Positions 1-9,702 of a stretch of DNA of 48,749 nt are shown in pieces. How positions within the stretch are numbered: position 1 is the stretch's first letter; each line of letters begins with the position of its first letter. The position numbers and the translations under genes were made by a program. Below the pieces are notes generated by a model. That model ran no database searches. It was given only the letters and a program-made list of their open reading frames with translations, and was not told the DNA's origin. The stretch lies in the NCBI RefSeq assembly GCF_003478335.1, contig NZ_QUFB01000022.1, positions 1 through 48,749 on the forward strand, written 5' to 3'. Origin of the DNA: Clostridium sp. AM49-4BH. GTDB taxonomy: Bacteria; Bacillota; Clostridia; Lachnospirales; Lachnospiraceae.

Positions 1-258
1 AGCGCATCGTAGCGAAAGCGTCCCGTCCAAAAATGGATGATACCTTGCTAAACCGGGACATCTCAGACAATCCTTCGGGCATGTATTCATCAGAGACTTA
101 ACAAAATAAGAAATCACGTAAAAAACGTTGCGTTCTGCGGCAATTATCTTAGTTCTCTGATGACAGAACAATTTACTGTATTGGCTGCAAAATATTTTAT
201 TTATTGCCGACATAATAAGCAATATGTGGCTTTGCAATAACTTCCGGTATGGGAAGTT
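1..258. repeat. Palindromic ~550-bp element, copy A (partial, cut by window edge)
   Basis: This is the reverse complement of the left arm of the copy at 7482-8038, and it is cut by the window start near the element centre. Shared blocks include the segment around 10-55 (reverse complement of the block starting GTCCCGGTTTAGCAAGG) and the motif GCAATATGTGG near 221. The outer end is the small hairpin AACTTCC-ggtat-GGGAAGTT at 239-258. I see no convincing gene. An alternating ATACTATACAGTATAGTAT stretch follows at 262-282, and a similar one flanks copy B. Confidence 0.8.
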
Positions 259-413
259 TGAATACTATACAGTATAGTATATAAGAATCTCGTACATATA
301 GTCATTATAAATGTCCGATGAATTTCTTGCAACCGGTCGATCCTTTCAGGAAAATGATTCCCAACAGGGGATTATGGTTGACTTTATGTACGGACACCAT
401 TAAAATTTACGTT

Positions 414-448
414 ATATCTATGTCATAATTGTATCAATACATAGATAT
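414..448. promoter_or_regulatory. 10-bp inverted repeat upstream of the CAP-domain gene
   Basis: ATATCTATGT (414-423) is perfectly inverted as ACATAGATAT (439-448) around a 15-base centre, 60 bases before the start codon at 508. Its position suits an operator for a dimeric regulator or a 5'-UTR hairpin. No regulator can be named from the sequence. Confidence 0.4.
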
Positions 449-507
449 CCTGTCAGCGAGGTGAGTTGACAGTAAGCAGGGAAAGAATCACAGAATGGAG
501 GATTATT

Positions 508-1260
508 ATGAAACAGTATAAGAATAAGAAAGCCATGGCATTATTGATGGCAGCAGTATTAGCAGGCAGTGCGTTGTATAGTGGGGTGGCAGACGCAGCA
601 TCCGCGATCAAGCTAAATAAGAAGACAGCGAAGATCGCAGTAGGAAAGTCCGTCACGTTAAAAGTGCGCGGAACGAAGAAGAAGGTAAAATGGAAATCTT
701 CAAAAAAATCTGTTGCAACGGTCAATGCGAAGGGTAAAGTAACCGGCAAAAAGGCTGGGAAAGCAGTGGTGACTGCTAAAGTAAAAGGGAAAACGCTAAA
801 ATGTAAAGTGACCGTCACGAAAAAGCAGGCAGCGAAGAAAAACGCGAAGACAGCGGGCAAAAAGAACACAACTTCAGATATTTCTCTTCAAAAGAAGGTG
901 ATTTCTATTGTCAATAAAAACCGCAAGAAAAAAGGGCTTAACGCATTGACAATGGATGAGAAACTTATGAAAGCGGCACAGGACAGAGCAAAGGAACTTA
1001 CAAAGTCATTTTCGCATACTCGTCCGAATGGCACATCTTGTTTTACGATTTTTGAAAAGTACAAGATAACACCAACGGCCAGCGGGGAAAATATTGCAGC
1101 CGGTCAGAGAAGTGCGGCAGCTGTTATGGATTCTTGGATGAATTCACCGGGGCACAAAGAAAACATCATGAATAACAGGTTTAAGAAGATCGGTGTTGGT
1201 CTGGTGATCGTTCCAAACGATATGTATTCTTATTACTGGGTGCAGATGTTCACTGAGTAA
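508..1260 (+). CDS. Exported BIG2 + CAP (SCP/PR1-like) domain protein
   Basis: The product is a 250-aa exported protein. The start at 508 is chosen because GGAGG sits 7 bases upstream; an in-frame start at 466 lacks a ribosome site and would bury the signal peptide. Residues 1-31 form a lysine-rich n-region, a hydrophobic core (ALLMAAVLAGSALY) and an AxA-like cleavage site (VADAASA). Residues ~33-104 are a lysine-rich bacterial Ig-like (BIG2) domain with the typical WKSSKKSVATVNAKGKVTGK core. After a linker, ~125-250 is a CAP domain with HTRPNG, SGENIAAG and SWMNSPGHKENIMN motifs. In this family BIG2 usually mediates cell-wall or host-surface attachment; CAP proteins have varied extracellular roles. 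The gene is monocistronic, with a terminator-like hairpin after it. Confidence 0.9.
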   Translation: MKQYKNKKAMALLMAAVLAGSALYSGVADAASAIKLNKKTAKIAVGKSVTLKVRGTKKKVKWKSSKKSVATVNAKGKVTGKKAGKAVVTAKVKGKTLKCKVTVTKKQAAKKNAKTAGKKNTTSDISLQKKVISIVNKNRKKKGLNALTMDEKLMKAAQDRAKELTKSFSHTRPNGTSCFTIFEKYKITPTASGENIAAGQRSAAAVMDSWMNSPGHKENIMNNRFKKIGVGLVIVPNDMYSYYWVQMFTE

Positions 1261-1276
1261 GGAATTATTAAGGAAA

Positions 1277-1324
1277 GGCATGCTCAGTTGACAATGCAGA
1301 AATGTTCAACGAGCGTGTCTTTTT
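1277..1324 (+). terminator. Rho-independent-like terminator after the CAP gene
   Basis: An imperfect stem pairs GCTC(A)GTTGA (1282-1291) with TCAACGAGC (1306-1314), and is followed by a T-rich tract. It has one bulged base and possible G-U extension pairs. Confidence 0.5.
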
Positions 1325-1340
1325 GTGTGACGTTTTTTTG

Positions 1341-1388
1341 GTGATAGGATATTGACAAAAAGCTATCATGTGATATTATGGTGATAGG
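1341..1388 (+). promoter_or_regulatory. Promoter with GTGATAGG/CTATCA operator repeats for the toxin-antitoxin operon
   Basis: TTGACA (1352-1357), a 16-bp spacer and TATTAT (1374-1379) with an upstream TG form a strong extended -10 promoter. GTGATAGG occurs at 1341-1348 and again at 1381-1388, with an inverted CTATCA at 1363-1368 between them. The operator-like units bracket the promoter, the arrangement expected when an HTH antitoxin represses its own operon. The binding protein is an inference. Confidence 0.6.
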
Positions 1389-1435
1389 AAAAAAGCAAAA
1401 ATACATCATATTGTAGTGGGGAGGGAAGAGATGTA

Positions 1436-1822
1436 TTGAAGATATCAAAGCGCGAAATAGCTGTTTATTTGGCAGAAGTAAAGAATGCGATACAGAATGA
1501 TCAGTATAGAATTGAGAGAAATGTGCATAGGCAGGATAATATAGACTTATTTTTAGCTTATATTATTGATGAAAGGAAAGCAAAAGAAATACTGCTTGAC
1601 TTGACGGTAGAGGATTTTTCGGAGATACGGCAAAATACTCACAAAGGGTATGAGCATGAACAGTTATATGTTTTTGGAAAAGATATAGAACTGTTGGAAA
1701 GGATAGGAAACACTAAAAAAACAGTGTCCTTATATATAAAATTTAATAAATTGGATCATTGTTATGTAATTGTAGTTTCTTTACATGAACAGAATTATCC
1801 AATAAAATATTATTTTAAATAA
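1436..1822 (+). CDS. MqsR-like toxin (probable mRNA interferase)
   Basis: The product is 128 aa, starting at TTG 1436 behind the purine-rich GGGGAGGGAAGAG; the ATG at 1431 is closed at once by TGA. The C-terminal part (LYIKFNKLDHCYVIVVSLHE) resembles the last strands of E. coli MqsR (YLKI...VLIVSFKE), and the length is slightly above MqsR (98 aa). MqsR is a RelE-fold ribonuclease that cleaves mRNA, often at GCU. The gene lies 24 bp before a protein with an MqsA-type zinc finger, which is the main support. In the MqsRA order the toxin comes first, as here. Catalytic residues could not be assigned with confidence, so the family call rests on context plus weak C-terminal similarity. Confidence 0.55.
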   Translation: MKISKREIAVYLAEVKNAIQNDQYRIERNVHRQDNIDLFLAYIIDERKAKEILLDLTVEDFSEIRQNTHKGYEHEQLYVFGKDIELLERIGNTKKTVSLYIKFNKLDHCYVIVVSLHEQNYPIKYYFK

Positions 1823-1846
1823 TTTTTTGAACAGGGAGTGATTAGT

Positions 1847-2866
1847 ATGACACAGCAGACGCCAAAAGGTAAGACGGATTTTTGTACAATGTGCAGACAG
1901 AATACAGGATATACATTGAAGAAACAGAGCATAAATAAAATCATTAAAGGGGTGGAATATTCTTTTAAAATTACGGTAGCTGTATGCAATGAATGTGGTG
2001 GAGAAATGGGGGTGCCGGGTCTAATCGATAGAAACATTCGAGAAATTGATGAACAGTATAGGGCATATGAAGGAATTGTTTCCATTGCAGATATCGACAG
2101 AATAATGAAAATATACAAAATTGGTAAAGCACCTCTTTCTCTTGCGTTGGGGTTTGGAGAGATAACAATAACGAGATATCTCGCAGGACAAATTCCATCC
2201 AAAGAGTACTCTGACATTTTGAGAAGAGCGTTATCTTCACCGTCTTATATGAAAGAGAAACTATGGCAAAATAAAGATAAGATTGCACAGACTGCATATC
2301 ATAAAGCGATGGAGGCAGCGGTGCGCCTTGATGACCTGTTTTCTGTTTCTGATACTATGTTGCAGATTATATCGTATATTTTTGAACGTTTGGAAGAGGT
2401 CACACCACTTATGCTTCAAAAACTGCTTTATTTTGTGCAAGGTGTATCCTGTGCATTGTATAAAGAACCATTACTATCGGAAGACTGTCAGGCTTGGGTG
2501 CACGGTCCGGTGTATCCACAGGTCTATGATATGTTTCGAGATTTTAAATTTAACCCGATCGAGGATGCACGTTTTGCAATTTTGGAGGGGATGGAAGATG
2601 CACTTGATGAGAAAAAGCGCAGAGTTGTTGACTTAGTTGTTGATACTTTTGGTGAATATGGTGGAAAAAGATTGGAGAAGATCACGCATGAGGAAAAACC
2701 ATGGAAAATTGCCAGGAAAGGGTATTCAGATGGAATTCGCTCTAATGAGATAATCTTGAAAGAAAATATTGCGGCATATTATATTAAAATAAACCAAAAG
2801 TATGACTTCTCACAGAAGGAAGGAATTCAACGATATATTAATGATGCCCTGCGGTTGCATGTATAG
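1847..2866 (+). CDS. MqsA-type zinc-finger/HTH antitoxin fused to a Panacea (DUF4065/SocA-like) domain
   Basis: The product is 339 aa. ATG 1847 is preferred over GTG 1838 because AGGGAG lies 8 bases before it. The N-terminus has two CxxC knuckles (CTMC at ~12-15, CNECGGEM at ~46), as in the MqsA zinc domain. Residues ~80-125 look like an HTH (GKAPLSLALGFGEITITRYL). The C-terminal ~150 residues contain LLYFVQG and AWVHGPVYPQVYD, hallmarks of the Panacea/DUF4065 domain, a promiscuous toxin-neutralising domain. The role inferred is to bind and silence the upstream MqsR-like toxin and to repress the operon via the repeats at 1341-1388. Start of the Panacea part is approximate. Confidence 0.75.
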   Translation: MTQQTPKGKTDFCTMCRQNTGYTLKKQSINKIIKGVEYSFKITVAVCNECGGEMGVPGLIDRNIREIDEQYRAYEGIVSIADIDRIMKIYKIGKAPLSLALGFGEITITRYLAGQIPSKEYSDILRRALSSPSYMKEKLWQNKDKIAQTAYHKAMEAAVRLDDLFSVSDTMLQIISYIFERLEEVTPLMLQKLLYFVQGVSCALYKEPLLSEDCQAWVHGPVYPQVYDMFRDFKFNPIEDARFAILEGMEDALDEKKRRVVDLVVDTFGEYGGKRLEKITHEEKPWKIARKGYSDGIRSNEIILKENIAAYYIKINQKYDFSQKEGIQRYINDALRLHV

Positions 2867-2890
2867 AATGATAAATAATGGAAACACTGA

Positions 2891-5537
<2,647 letters not shown>

Positions 5538-5570
5538 GTTCGTCCTACGCTTCTTTCTATTTCTTACTTC

Positions 5571-6120
5571 AACTTCACACAACCAAAATTGCTATATCGT
5601 CACATATTGCTTATTACGTCTGTAATATACATACTATTTTGCAGCCGATAAACTAACTTATTCTGCCATCAAAGAACTAAGATAATTGCCGCAGAACGCA
5701 AAGTTTTTACGTGATTTCTTATTTTGTTAAGCCTCTGATGTATACATGCCTGAAAGAGTGTCTGAGATGTCCCGGTTTAGCAAGGTATCATCCATTTTTG
5801 GACGGGACGCTTTCGCTACGATGCGCTACGTCACGTTACTTAATGTCTCTGAAATACGAGACATAAGTAACGACGAGCGCAAAGTCCCTTTCAAAAATGA
5901 TGAATACCTTGCTTCCGGGACTTCGAGTTCTCTGTAAGGCATGTAAATCATTCATCAGAGGCAACAAAATTTAGAAATCACTGTGAAAACTAATTGCGGC
6001 AAGGCAATTACTGTAGTTCTCTGATGGCAGAAACCACTATGTTGTGGCTGCAAAATACTTCGTATTCTTTGGCGTAATAAGCAATATGTGACGATGCATT
6101 CCCTTTGGATGTGTGAAGTT
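5571..6120. repeat. Palindromic ~550-bp element, copy B
   Basis: The ends are AACTTCACAC (5571-5580) and GTGTGAAGTT (6111-6120). The two halves are imperfect reverse complements over nearly the whole length. ATCGTCACATATTGC on the left matches GCAATATGTGACGAT on the right. The centre is the hairpin CGTTACTTAATGTCTC/GAGACATAAGTAACG at about 5833-5871. The outer arm bases differ from copy C yet stay complementary within the copy. A 63-codon frame (5746-5937) is also conserved in copy C but has no ribosome site, and its conservation follows from the stem. A MITE-like or structured-RNA element is the best reading. Confidence 0.85.
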
Positions 6121-6300
6121 TGGGTTGTTTATTGGTATGGGGGATAGGTGTCTGCTTTGCATCCCGATAGTATAGTATACTAGCATTTTGAAAATTACTC
6201 AACTTTCCTTTTTACTATAGGGCGAAAGAGTGCTACAATAGGTGTGGCTATTATGCGCAGGAATCATGCGCTATTTACTGGAATGACAGGAGGTATGACG

Positions 6301-6531
6301 ATGAGAAGTTTACTGATAAAAGATACCACAAAGGAAGAAAGAATGGCGATCATTGAAGAATCTGTGGGCGGTGATGCAGGTGGCTGTGATGGATGTTCGG
6401 CAGGAATCCTAAAAATGTACGAACCGTATATTGAAGGGGAAATGGAATTGCGAGAATGCAATATGGCGTTTCGTGCACATTATATTTCGGGGAAGGAACA
6501 TCCGGTGAAAAACGGCTGCGGGTATATGTAA
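6301..6531 (+). CDS. Small conserved cysteine-containing protein, function unknown
   Basis: The product is 76 aa, starting at ATG 6301 with AGGAGG at 6288-6293, a near-ideal site; upstream in-frame ATGs lack one. The glycine/cysteine motif GGDAGGCDGCSAG at ~23-35 could bind a metal or cluster, followed by an acidic, methionine-rich stretch. There is no signal peptide or membrane segment. It resembles short uncharacterised proteins seen in Lachnospiraceae. A small membrane-protein gene follows, so the two may be co-transcribed. No function is assigned. Confidence 0.65.
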   Translation: MRSLLIKDTTKEERMAIIEESVGGDAGGCDGCSAGILKMYEPYIEGEMELRECNMAFRAHYISGKEHPVKNGCGYM

Positions 6532-6575
6532 CGTATGAAAAAGATATCTATTTTGCAAAAAGAAGCATAATTATA

Positions 6576-6851
6576 ATGCTAGGGATAATTTGGGGATGCA
6601 TTAGTTTTATCTGGCTGGGATACAGTATCTTAACAGCAGGTAATCTTATGGAAGAACCCGGGTCTATTGATTACGTTGCGGAAGGCGAAGCTATGCGGAT
6701 ATATGGTTTCATAGGCTGTGCTTTGTATGTTCTTGCCTTTTGTCCGATATTGTATTCGCTGTATAAACGCAAACAGTCTATTGCTGCATTTTTGTTATCT
6801 ATGCTTTTTGGGGGCGGCATTTGTGGAGTGTATCTATTTGTACTCCGCTAG
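6576..6851 (+). CDS. Small membrane protein, unknown function
   Basis: From the ATG at 6576 the product is 91 aa with three likely membrane segments: GIIWGCISFIWLGYSI, YGFIGCALYVLAFCPILYSL and IAAFLLSMLFGGGICGVYLF. An open frame continues upstream to 6456, but that part overlaps the previous gene out of frame. Only a weak AGAAG site precedes 6576, so the start is unsure. The hydrophobic pattern supports a real protein. No family was recognised. Confidence 0.5.
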   Translation: MLGIIWGCISFIWLGYSILTAGNLMEEPGSIDYVAEGEAMRIYGFIGCALYVLAFCPILYSLYKRKQSIAAFLLSMLFGGGICGVYLFVLR

Positions 6852-6871
6852 CGCCAATATAACGCAAACTT

Positions 6872-6893
6872 CCGGTATGAGAAGCTTGAGAAT
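6872..6893. repeat. Solitary terminal-hairpin remnant of the palindromic element
   Basis: AACTTCCGGTATGAGAAGCTT repeats the terminal hairpin of copy A (AACTTCCGGTATGGGAAGTT) with two substitutions. It lies alone between the small membrane-protein gene and the NUDIX gene, with no palindrome arm attached. It could be a decayed element end or a short REP-like unit. Confidence 0.45.
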
Positions 6894-6921
6894 ATAAATG
6901 AAAACAGGAGGAACTTAGAGA

Positions 6922-7482
6922 ATGAAGTTAGAGAAGATTGATAAAAAGGAAGAAGGTAAATTTATTACCCGTTATGATATTACTTATAAGACGGTAGATG
7001 ATACGACAAAGATATATGAAATGATCAGCCGCAACCGTAATGTTCAAACAAGAGAAGAGCTTCGTGGCAATAAGCCGGATGCAGTTGTGCTGATGGTCAC
7101 TGATGAGAGTGGGGAGAAAATCGTTTTGAACAAAGAATTCCGTATGGCGGCAGGTACGTGGGTTTATAATTTCCCGGCGGGATTGATCGATCCCGGCGAG
7201 GTGCCGGAGCAGAGTGCGAAGCGCGAGTTGTGGGAAGAAACGGGGTTAGAACTATATGAGATCAATGATGAGTTAGGACTCAGCTATAGTGCGGTTGGGT
7301 TCAGCAATGAGATGAATGTATGTGTCATCGGAAAAGCACGTGGTGAATTCCGCCAAAGCACATCTAATGTGGAAGAAATTGAAGCAGGATGGTACACCAA
7401 AGAAGAAGTACGGAATTTGTTAAAGACAGAACGATTTGCGGCGAGAACGCAAGCATACTGTTATCTTTGGGCAAATAAATAA
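6922..7482 (+). CDS. NUDIX hydrolase, ADP-ribose pyrophosphatase-like
   Basis: The product is 186 aa, with AGGAGG nine bases before ATG 6922. A complete Nudix box GX5EX7REUXEEXGU is present at ~89-111 (GLIDPGE...REL..EETGL), supplying the metal-binding glutamates. The upstream strand with WVYNFPAGLIDPGE matches ADP-ribose/ADP-sugar pyrophosphatases (NudF type), which split ADP-ribose to AMP and ribose-5-phosphate. Length suits the family. The stop codon touches the left end of palindromic copy C, so the element's arm probably forms the transcript's 3' hairpin. Confidence 0.85.
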   Translation: MKLEKIDKKEEGKFITRYDITYKTVDDTTKIYEMISRNRNVQTREELRGNKPDAVVLMVTDESGEKIVLNKEFRMAAGTWVYNFPAGLIDPGEVPEQSAKRELWEETGLELYEINDELGLSYSAVGFSNEMNVCVIGKARGEFRQSTSNVEEIEAGWYTKEEVRNLLKTERFAARTQAYCYLWANK

Positions 7483-8038
7483 CGCCAACTTCCCATGCCG
7501 GAAATTATTGCACAACCACATATTGCTTGTTATGTCGGTAATAAATATGATATTTTGCAACCGACAAACTAACTTGTTCTGCCGGCAGCGAACTAAGATA
7601 ATTGCCGCAGAACGCAACGTTTTTGTGTGATTTCTTATTTTGTTAGGTCTCTGATGAATACATGCCCGAAGGATTGTCTGAGTTGTCCCGGTTTAGCAAG
7701 GTATCATCCATTTTTGGACGGGACGCTTTCGCTACACTGCGCTACATCACGTTACTTAATGTCTCTGAAATACGAGACATAAGTAACGACGAGCGCAAAG
7801 TCCCTTTCAAAAATGATGATTACCTTGCTTCCGGGACTGCGAGTTTCCGAAGGGCATGTAAATCAATCATCAGAGACAACAAAATCTAGAAATCACGAAA
7901 AACGAAAATGCGGCAAGGCAATTACTATAGTTCACTGCCGGCAGAAATCACTATGTTGTGACTGCAAAATACTTAGTATTCTTTGTCATAATAAGCAATA
8001 TGTGGTTGTGGAGGATTTGGAGTATGGGAAGTTGGCGT
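7482..8038. repeat. Palindromic ~550-bp element, copy C (complete)
   Basis: Terminal inverted repeats ACGCCAACTTCCCAT (7482-7496) and ATGGGAAGTTGGCGT (to 8038) bound the element. The halves are imperfectly complementary throughout: CAACCACATATTGC on the left with GCAATATGTGGTTG on the right, and GTCCCGGTTTAGCAAGGTA with the right-hand TACCTTGCTTCCGGGAC. The centre is the same GTTACTTAATGTCTC/GAGACATAAGTAAC hairpin. Copy C fills the interval between the NUDIX gene and trmO, which converge on it. No transposase is present, so it would be non-autonomous. Confidence 0.88.
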
Positions 8039-8048
8039 ATATAGGCAG

Positions 8049-8720
8049 CTAACTCATAGATACTACGGTGAGAATGTCATTCTGTACGAAAAAGCGGACA
8101 GTAACGCCGGCGAACTCAAACGCATAGATGCGTTCCGGATCGTTTTGGTAAGAAGGGCGAGGATCTTGAGCCAGCACTTTTTCCAGAGAAAGAAGCTTTT
8201 CGGCAGGCAATACTTGACCCGCATTGTCCGGAAGTATTACGCGCAGCAAATGAGCTTCTATGCTGTCTGTAAAACCACCCGTAGCCAGCGGTTTACAGTC
8301 GGCATACGGAAGATATGGTTTTATATCATAGATCGGGGTGCGGTCCATGAGATCGGCACCCGTTATTTCCAGAATTGGTCCATCTTCTTTTGAAAAAATA
8401 ATGTCCTGTAATTCTACACAAGAAAGCGCCAGTGAATTTGGTCGAAATGGAGATCTCGTTGCAAATACTCCCATGCGCTTATTGCCGCCAAGTTTGGGCG
8501 GACGAACGGTAGGTGACCATTCCCCACGTATTGTTTCTGAAAATTCCCAGATCAGCCATAAATGAGAAAAATCTTCCAAGCCGCGGACCGCATCGCGATT
8601 GCGGTATTCCGGTTCAAATATGATACGGCTGCGTAACTCCGGAACCAGACCGCTCTGTCGTGGAATGCCAAACTTTCCCGGAAAATCAGAGTGTATCCGG
8701 GCAATCGGATGAATTTCCAT
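8049..8720 (-). CDS. trmO: TrmO (TsaA/YaeB): tRNA threonylcarbamoyladenosine methyltransferase
   Basis: The product is 223 aa with AGGAGG five bases before ATG 8720. The family core is clear: HPIARIHSDFPGKFGIPRQ, GLEDFSHLWLIWEFSE, KRMGVFATRSPFRPNSLALS and a C-terminal region ending in FEFAGVTVRFFV. TrmO uses S-adenosylmethionine to methylate the N6-threonylcarbamoyl group on A37 of tRNAs. Length fits the bacterial family (~220-240 aa). It lies downstream of the ZorAB-like pair on the same strand, separated by a 25-bp minisatellite that reaches its ribosome site, so an unstable repeat sits in its leader. Confidence 0.9.
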   Translation of the reverse strand: MEIHPIARIHSDFPGKFGIPRQSGLVPELRSRIIFEPEYRNRDAVRGLEDFSHLWLIWEFSETIRGEWSPTVRPPKLGGNKRMGVFATRSPFRPNSLALSCVELQDIIFSKEDGPILEITGADLMDRTPIYDIKPYLPYADCKPLATGGFTDSIEAHLLRVILPDNAGQVLPAEKLLSLEKVLAQDPRPSYQNDPERIYAFEFAGVTVRFFVQNDILTVVSMS

Positions 8721-8730
8721 GTTTTCCTCC

Positions 8731-8950
8731 TGTCACTGATATCAATTATTCGAAATGTCGCTGATATCTTTTGCTCAAAATGTCGCTGATATCTTTTGCT
8801 CAAAATGTCGCTGATGTCTTTTGTTCAAAATGTTACTGATATCAATTATTCAAAATGTCGCTGATATCAATTATTCAATATGTCACTGATATCTTTTGCT
8901 CAAAATGTCACTAATATCAATTATTCAAAATGTCACTGATATCATTTATC
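8731..8950. repeat. 25-bp tandem minisatellite (8 full units plus a partial)
   Basis: Units start every 25 bp at 8731, 8756, 8781 and so on to 8906, with a partial ninth at 8931. The plus-strand unit is roughly TGTCRCTGATATC followed by either AATTATTCAAAA or TTTTGCTCAAAA. On the minus strand the unit repeats the end of the ZorB-like gene (coding DISDILNN and its stop). It therefore looks like tandem amplification of that gene's 3' end. It fills the space between that stop codon (8917) and the trmO ribosome site (8726-8731). Confidence 0.92.
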
Positions 8951-9666
8951 ATTTCATCATCTTTCAGGCGGAAAAGAAATTCCACGCGACGAGATGCATT
9001 TTGATCTTCTTTGCCATCCTTATCCAATATTGGATTGCTAAAGGACTTGCCGTTTGCCGTCACAATTTTGCGTAGTTTCGTGATCTTGGCAGTCGACAGC
9101 ACTTTCTTGTTTTCATCCAAGCAGAAAGTTGCGACAGACAAGGCCCTTTTTTGGGACAGCTCCAGATTATATAAATAATCTCCCTGTGTATCTGTGTGTC
9201 CTTCAATAATAATCTCTGAGATATAATCATTAAATTGCTTGTCTGTTAATACGCCAATATACTTTGGTAAAAACTTTTGCAGCAATTCTTCACCCGACGC
9301 TTTCAACGCAAATTGTCCGGAATCAAACAAAATGCTTGAGTCAAGCGCGATGGATCCGGTCTTTTCATCGACTTTCACACTGAGATCCGTACCGTCAAAC
9401 TCTTTCTTGAGAGCCTCGATCAGTTCCGTTCGAATACCGATCAATTTGTCTAACTGTTCCTGCTGCTCCTGCAGTTGTTCCTGTTGGCTTTGAACCAAAG
9501 CCTGCTGCTGCTTTAATTCCTCTTGTTTTTGTTCGTAACGTCTTTGCGATTGCAGCATTGTAAACGAAATGATCAACACAAAGATCAACAAAAGAGCAGC
9601 CATCATATCGGAATAGGAAAGCCAATAACTGGTTTCCTCCAAATGTCTTTTCTTTTTTCTGCGCAT
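8917..9666 (-). CDS. ZorB/MotB-like OmpA-domain motor protein
   Basis: The product is 249 aa. The start at 9666 has AGAGG six bases upstream. A basic N-terminus (RRKKKRH) precedes one membrane segment with SYSDMMAALLLIFVLI, where the Asp matches the proton-carrying residue of MotB/ZorB. A glutamine-rich coiled coil follows (~40-75), then a C-terminal OmpA/MotB peptidoglycan-binding domain (IIIEGHTDTQGDY...LSQKRALSVA...ASRRVEF). With the upstream MotA/ExbB-like gene it should form an ion-driven inner-membrane stator anchored to the wall. Zorya ZorB has this design, but no ZorC/D/E is present here. The last codons belong to the 25-bp repeat. Confidence 0.8.
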   Translation of the reverse strand: MRRKKKRHLEETSYWLSYSDMMAALLLIFVLIISFTMLQSQRRYEQKQEELKQQQALVQSQQEQLQEQQEQLDKLIGIRTELIEALKKEFDGTDLSVKVDEKTGSIALDSSILFDSGQFALKASGEELLQKFLPKYIGVLTDKQFNDYISEIIIEGHTDTQGDYLYNLELSQKRALSVATFCLDENKKVLSTAKITKLRKIVTANGKSFSNPILDKDGKEDQNASRRVEFLFRLKDDEMINDISDILNN

Positions 9667-9702
9667 AATAAACCTCTTTTCTGTACGCGGAACCGGGTGG
9701 TG

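Noticed and set aside
466..507. Longer start for the CAP protein
   Set aside because: It places 14 residues before the signal peptide and has no ribosome site, while ATG 508 has GGAGG.
1810..2636. Frames at 1810-2217, 1971-2297 and 2283-2636 overlapping the Panacea-type antitoxin gene
   Set aside because: They are shadows of the 339-aa gene in other frames, without ribosome sites or recognisable domains.
5746..5937. Conserved 63-75-codon frames in palindromic copies B and C
   Set aside because: No ribosome site, and their conservation is explained by the palindrome stem, which constrains both strands.
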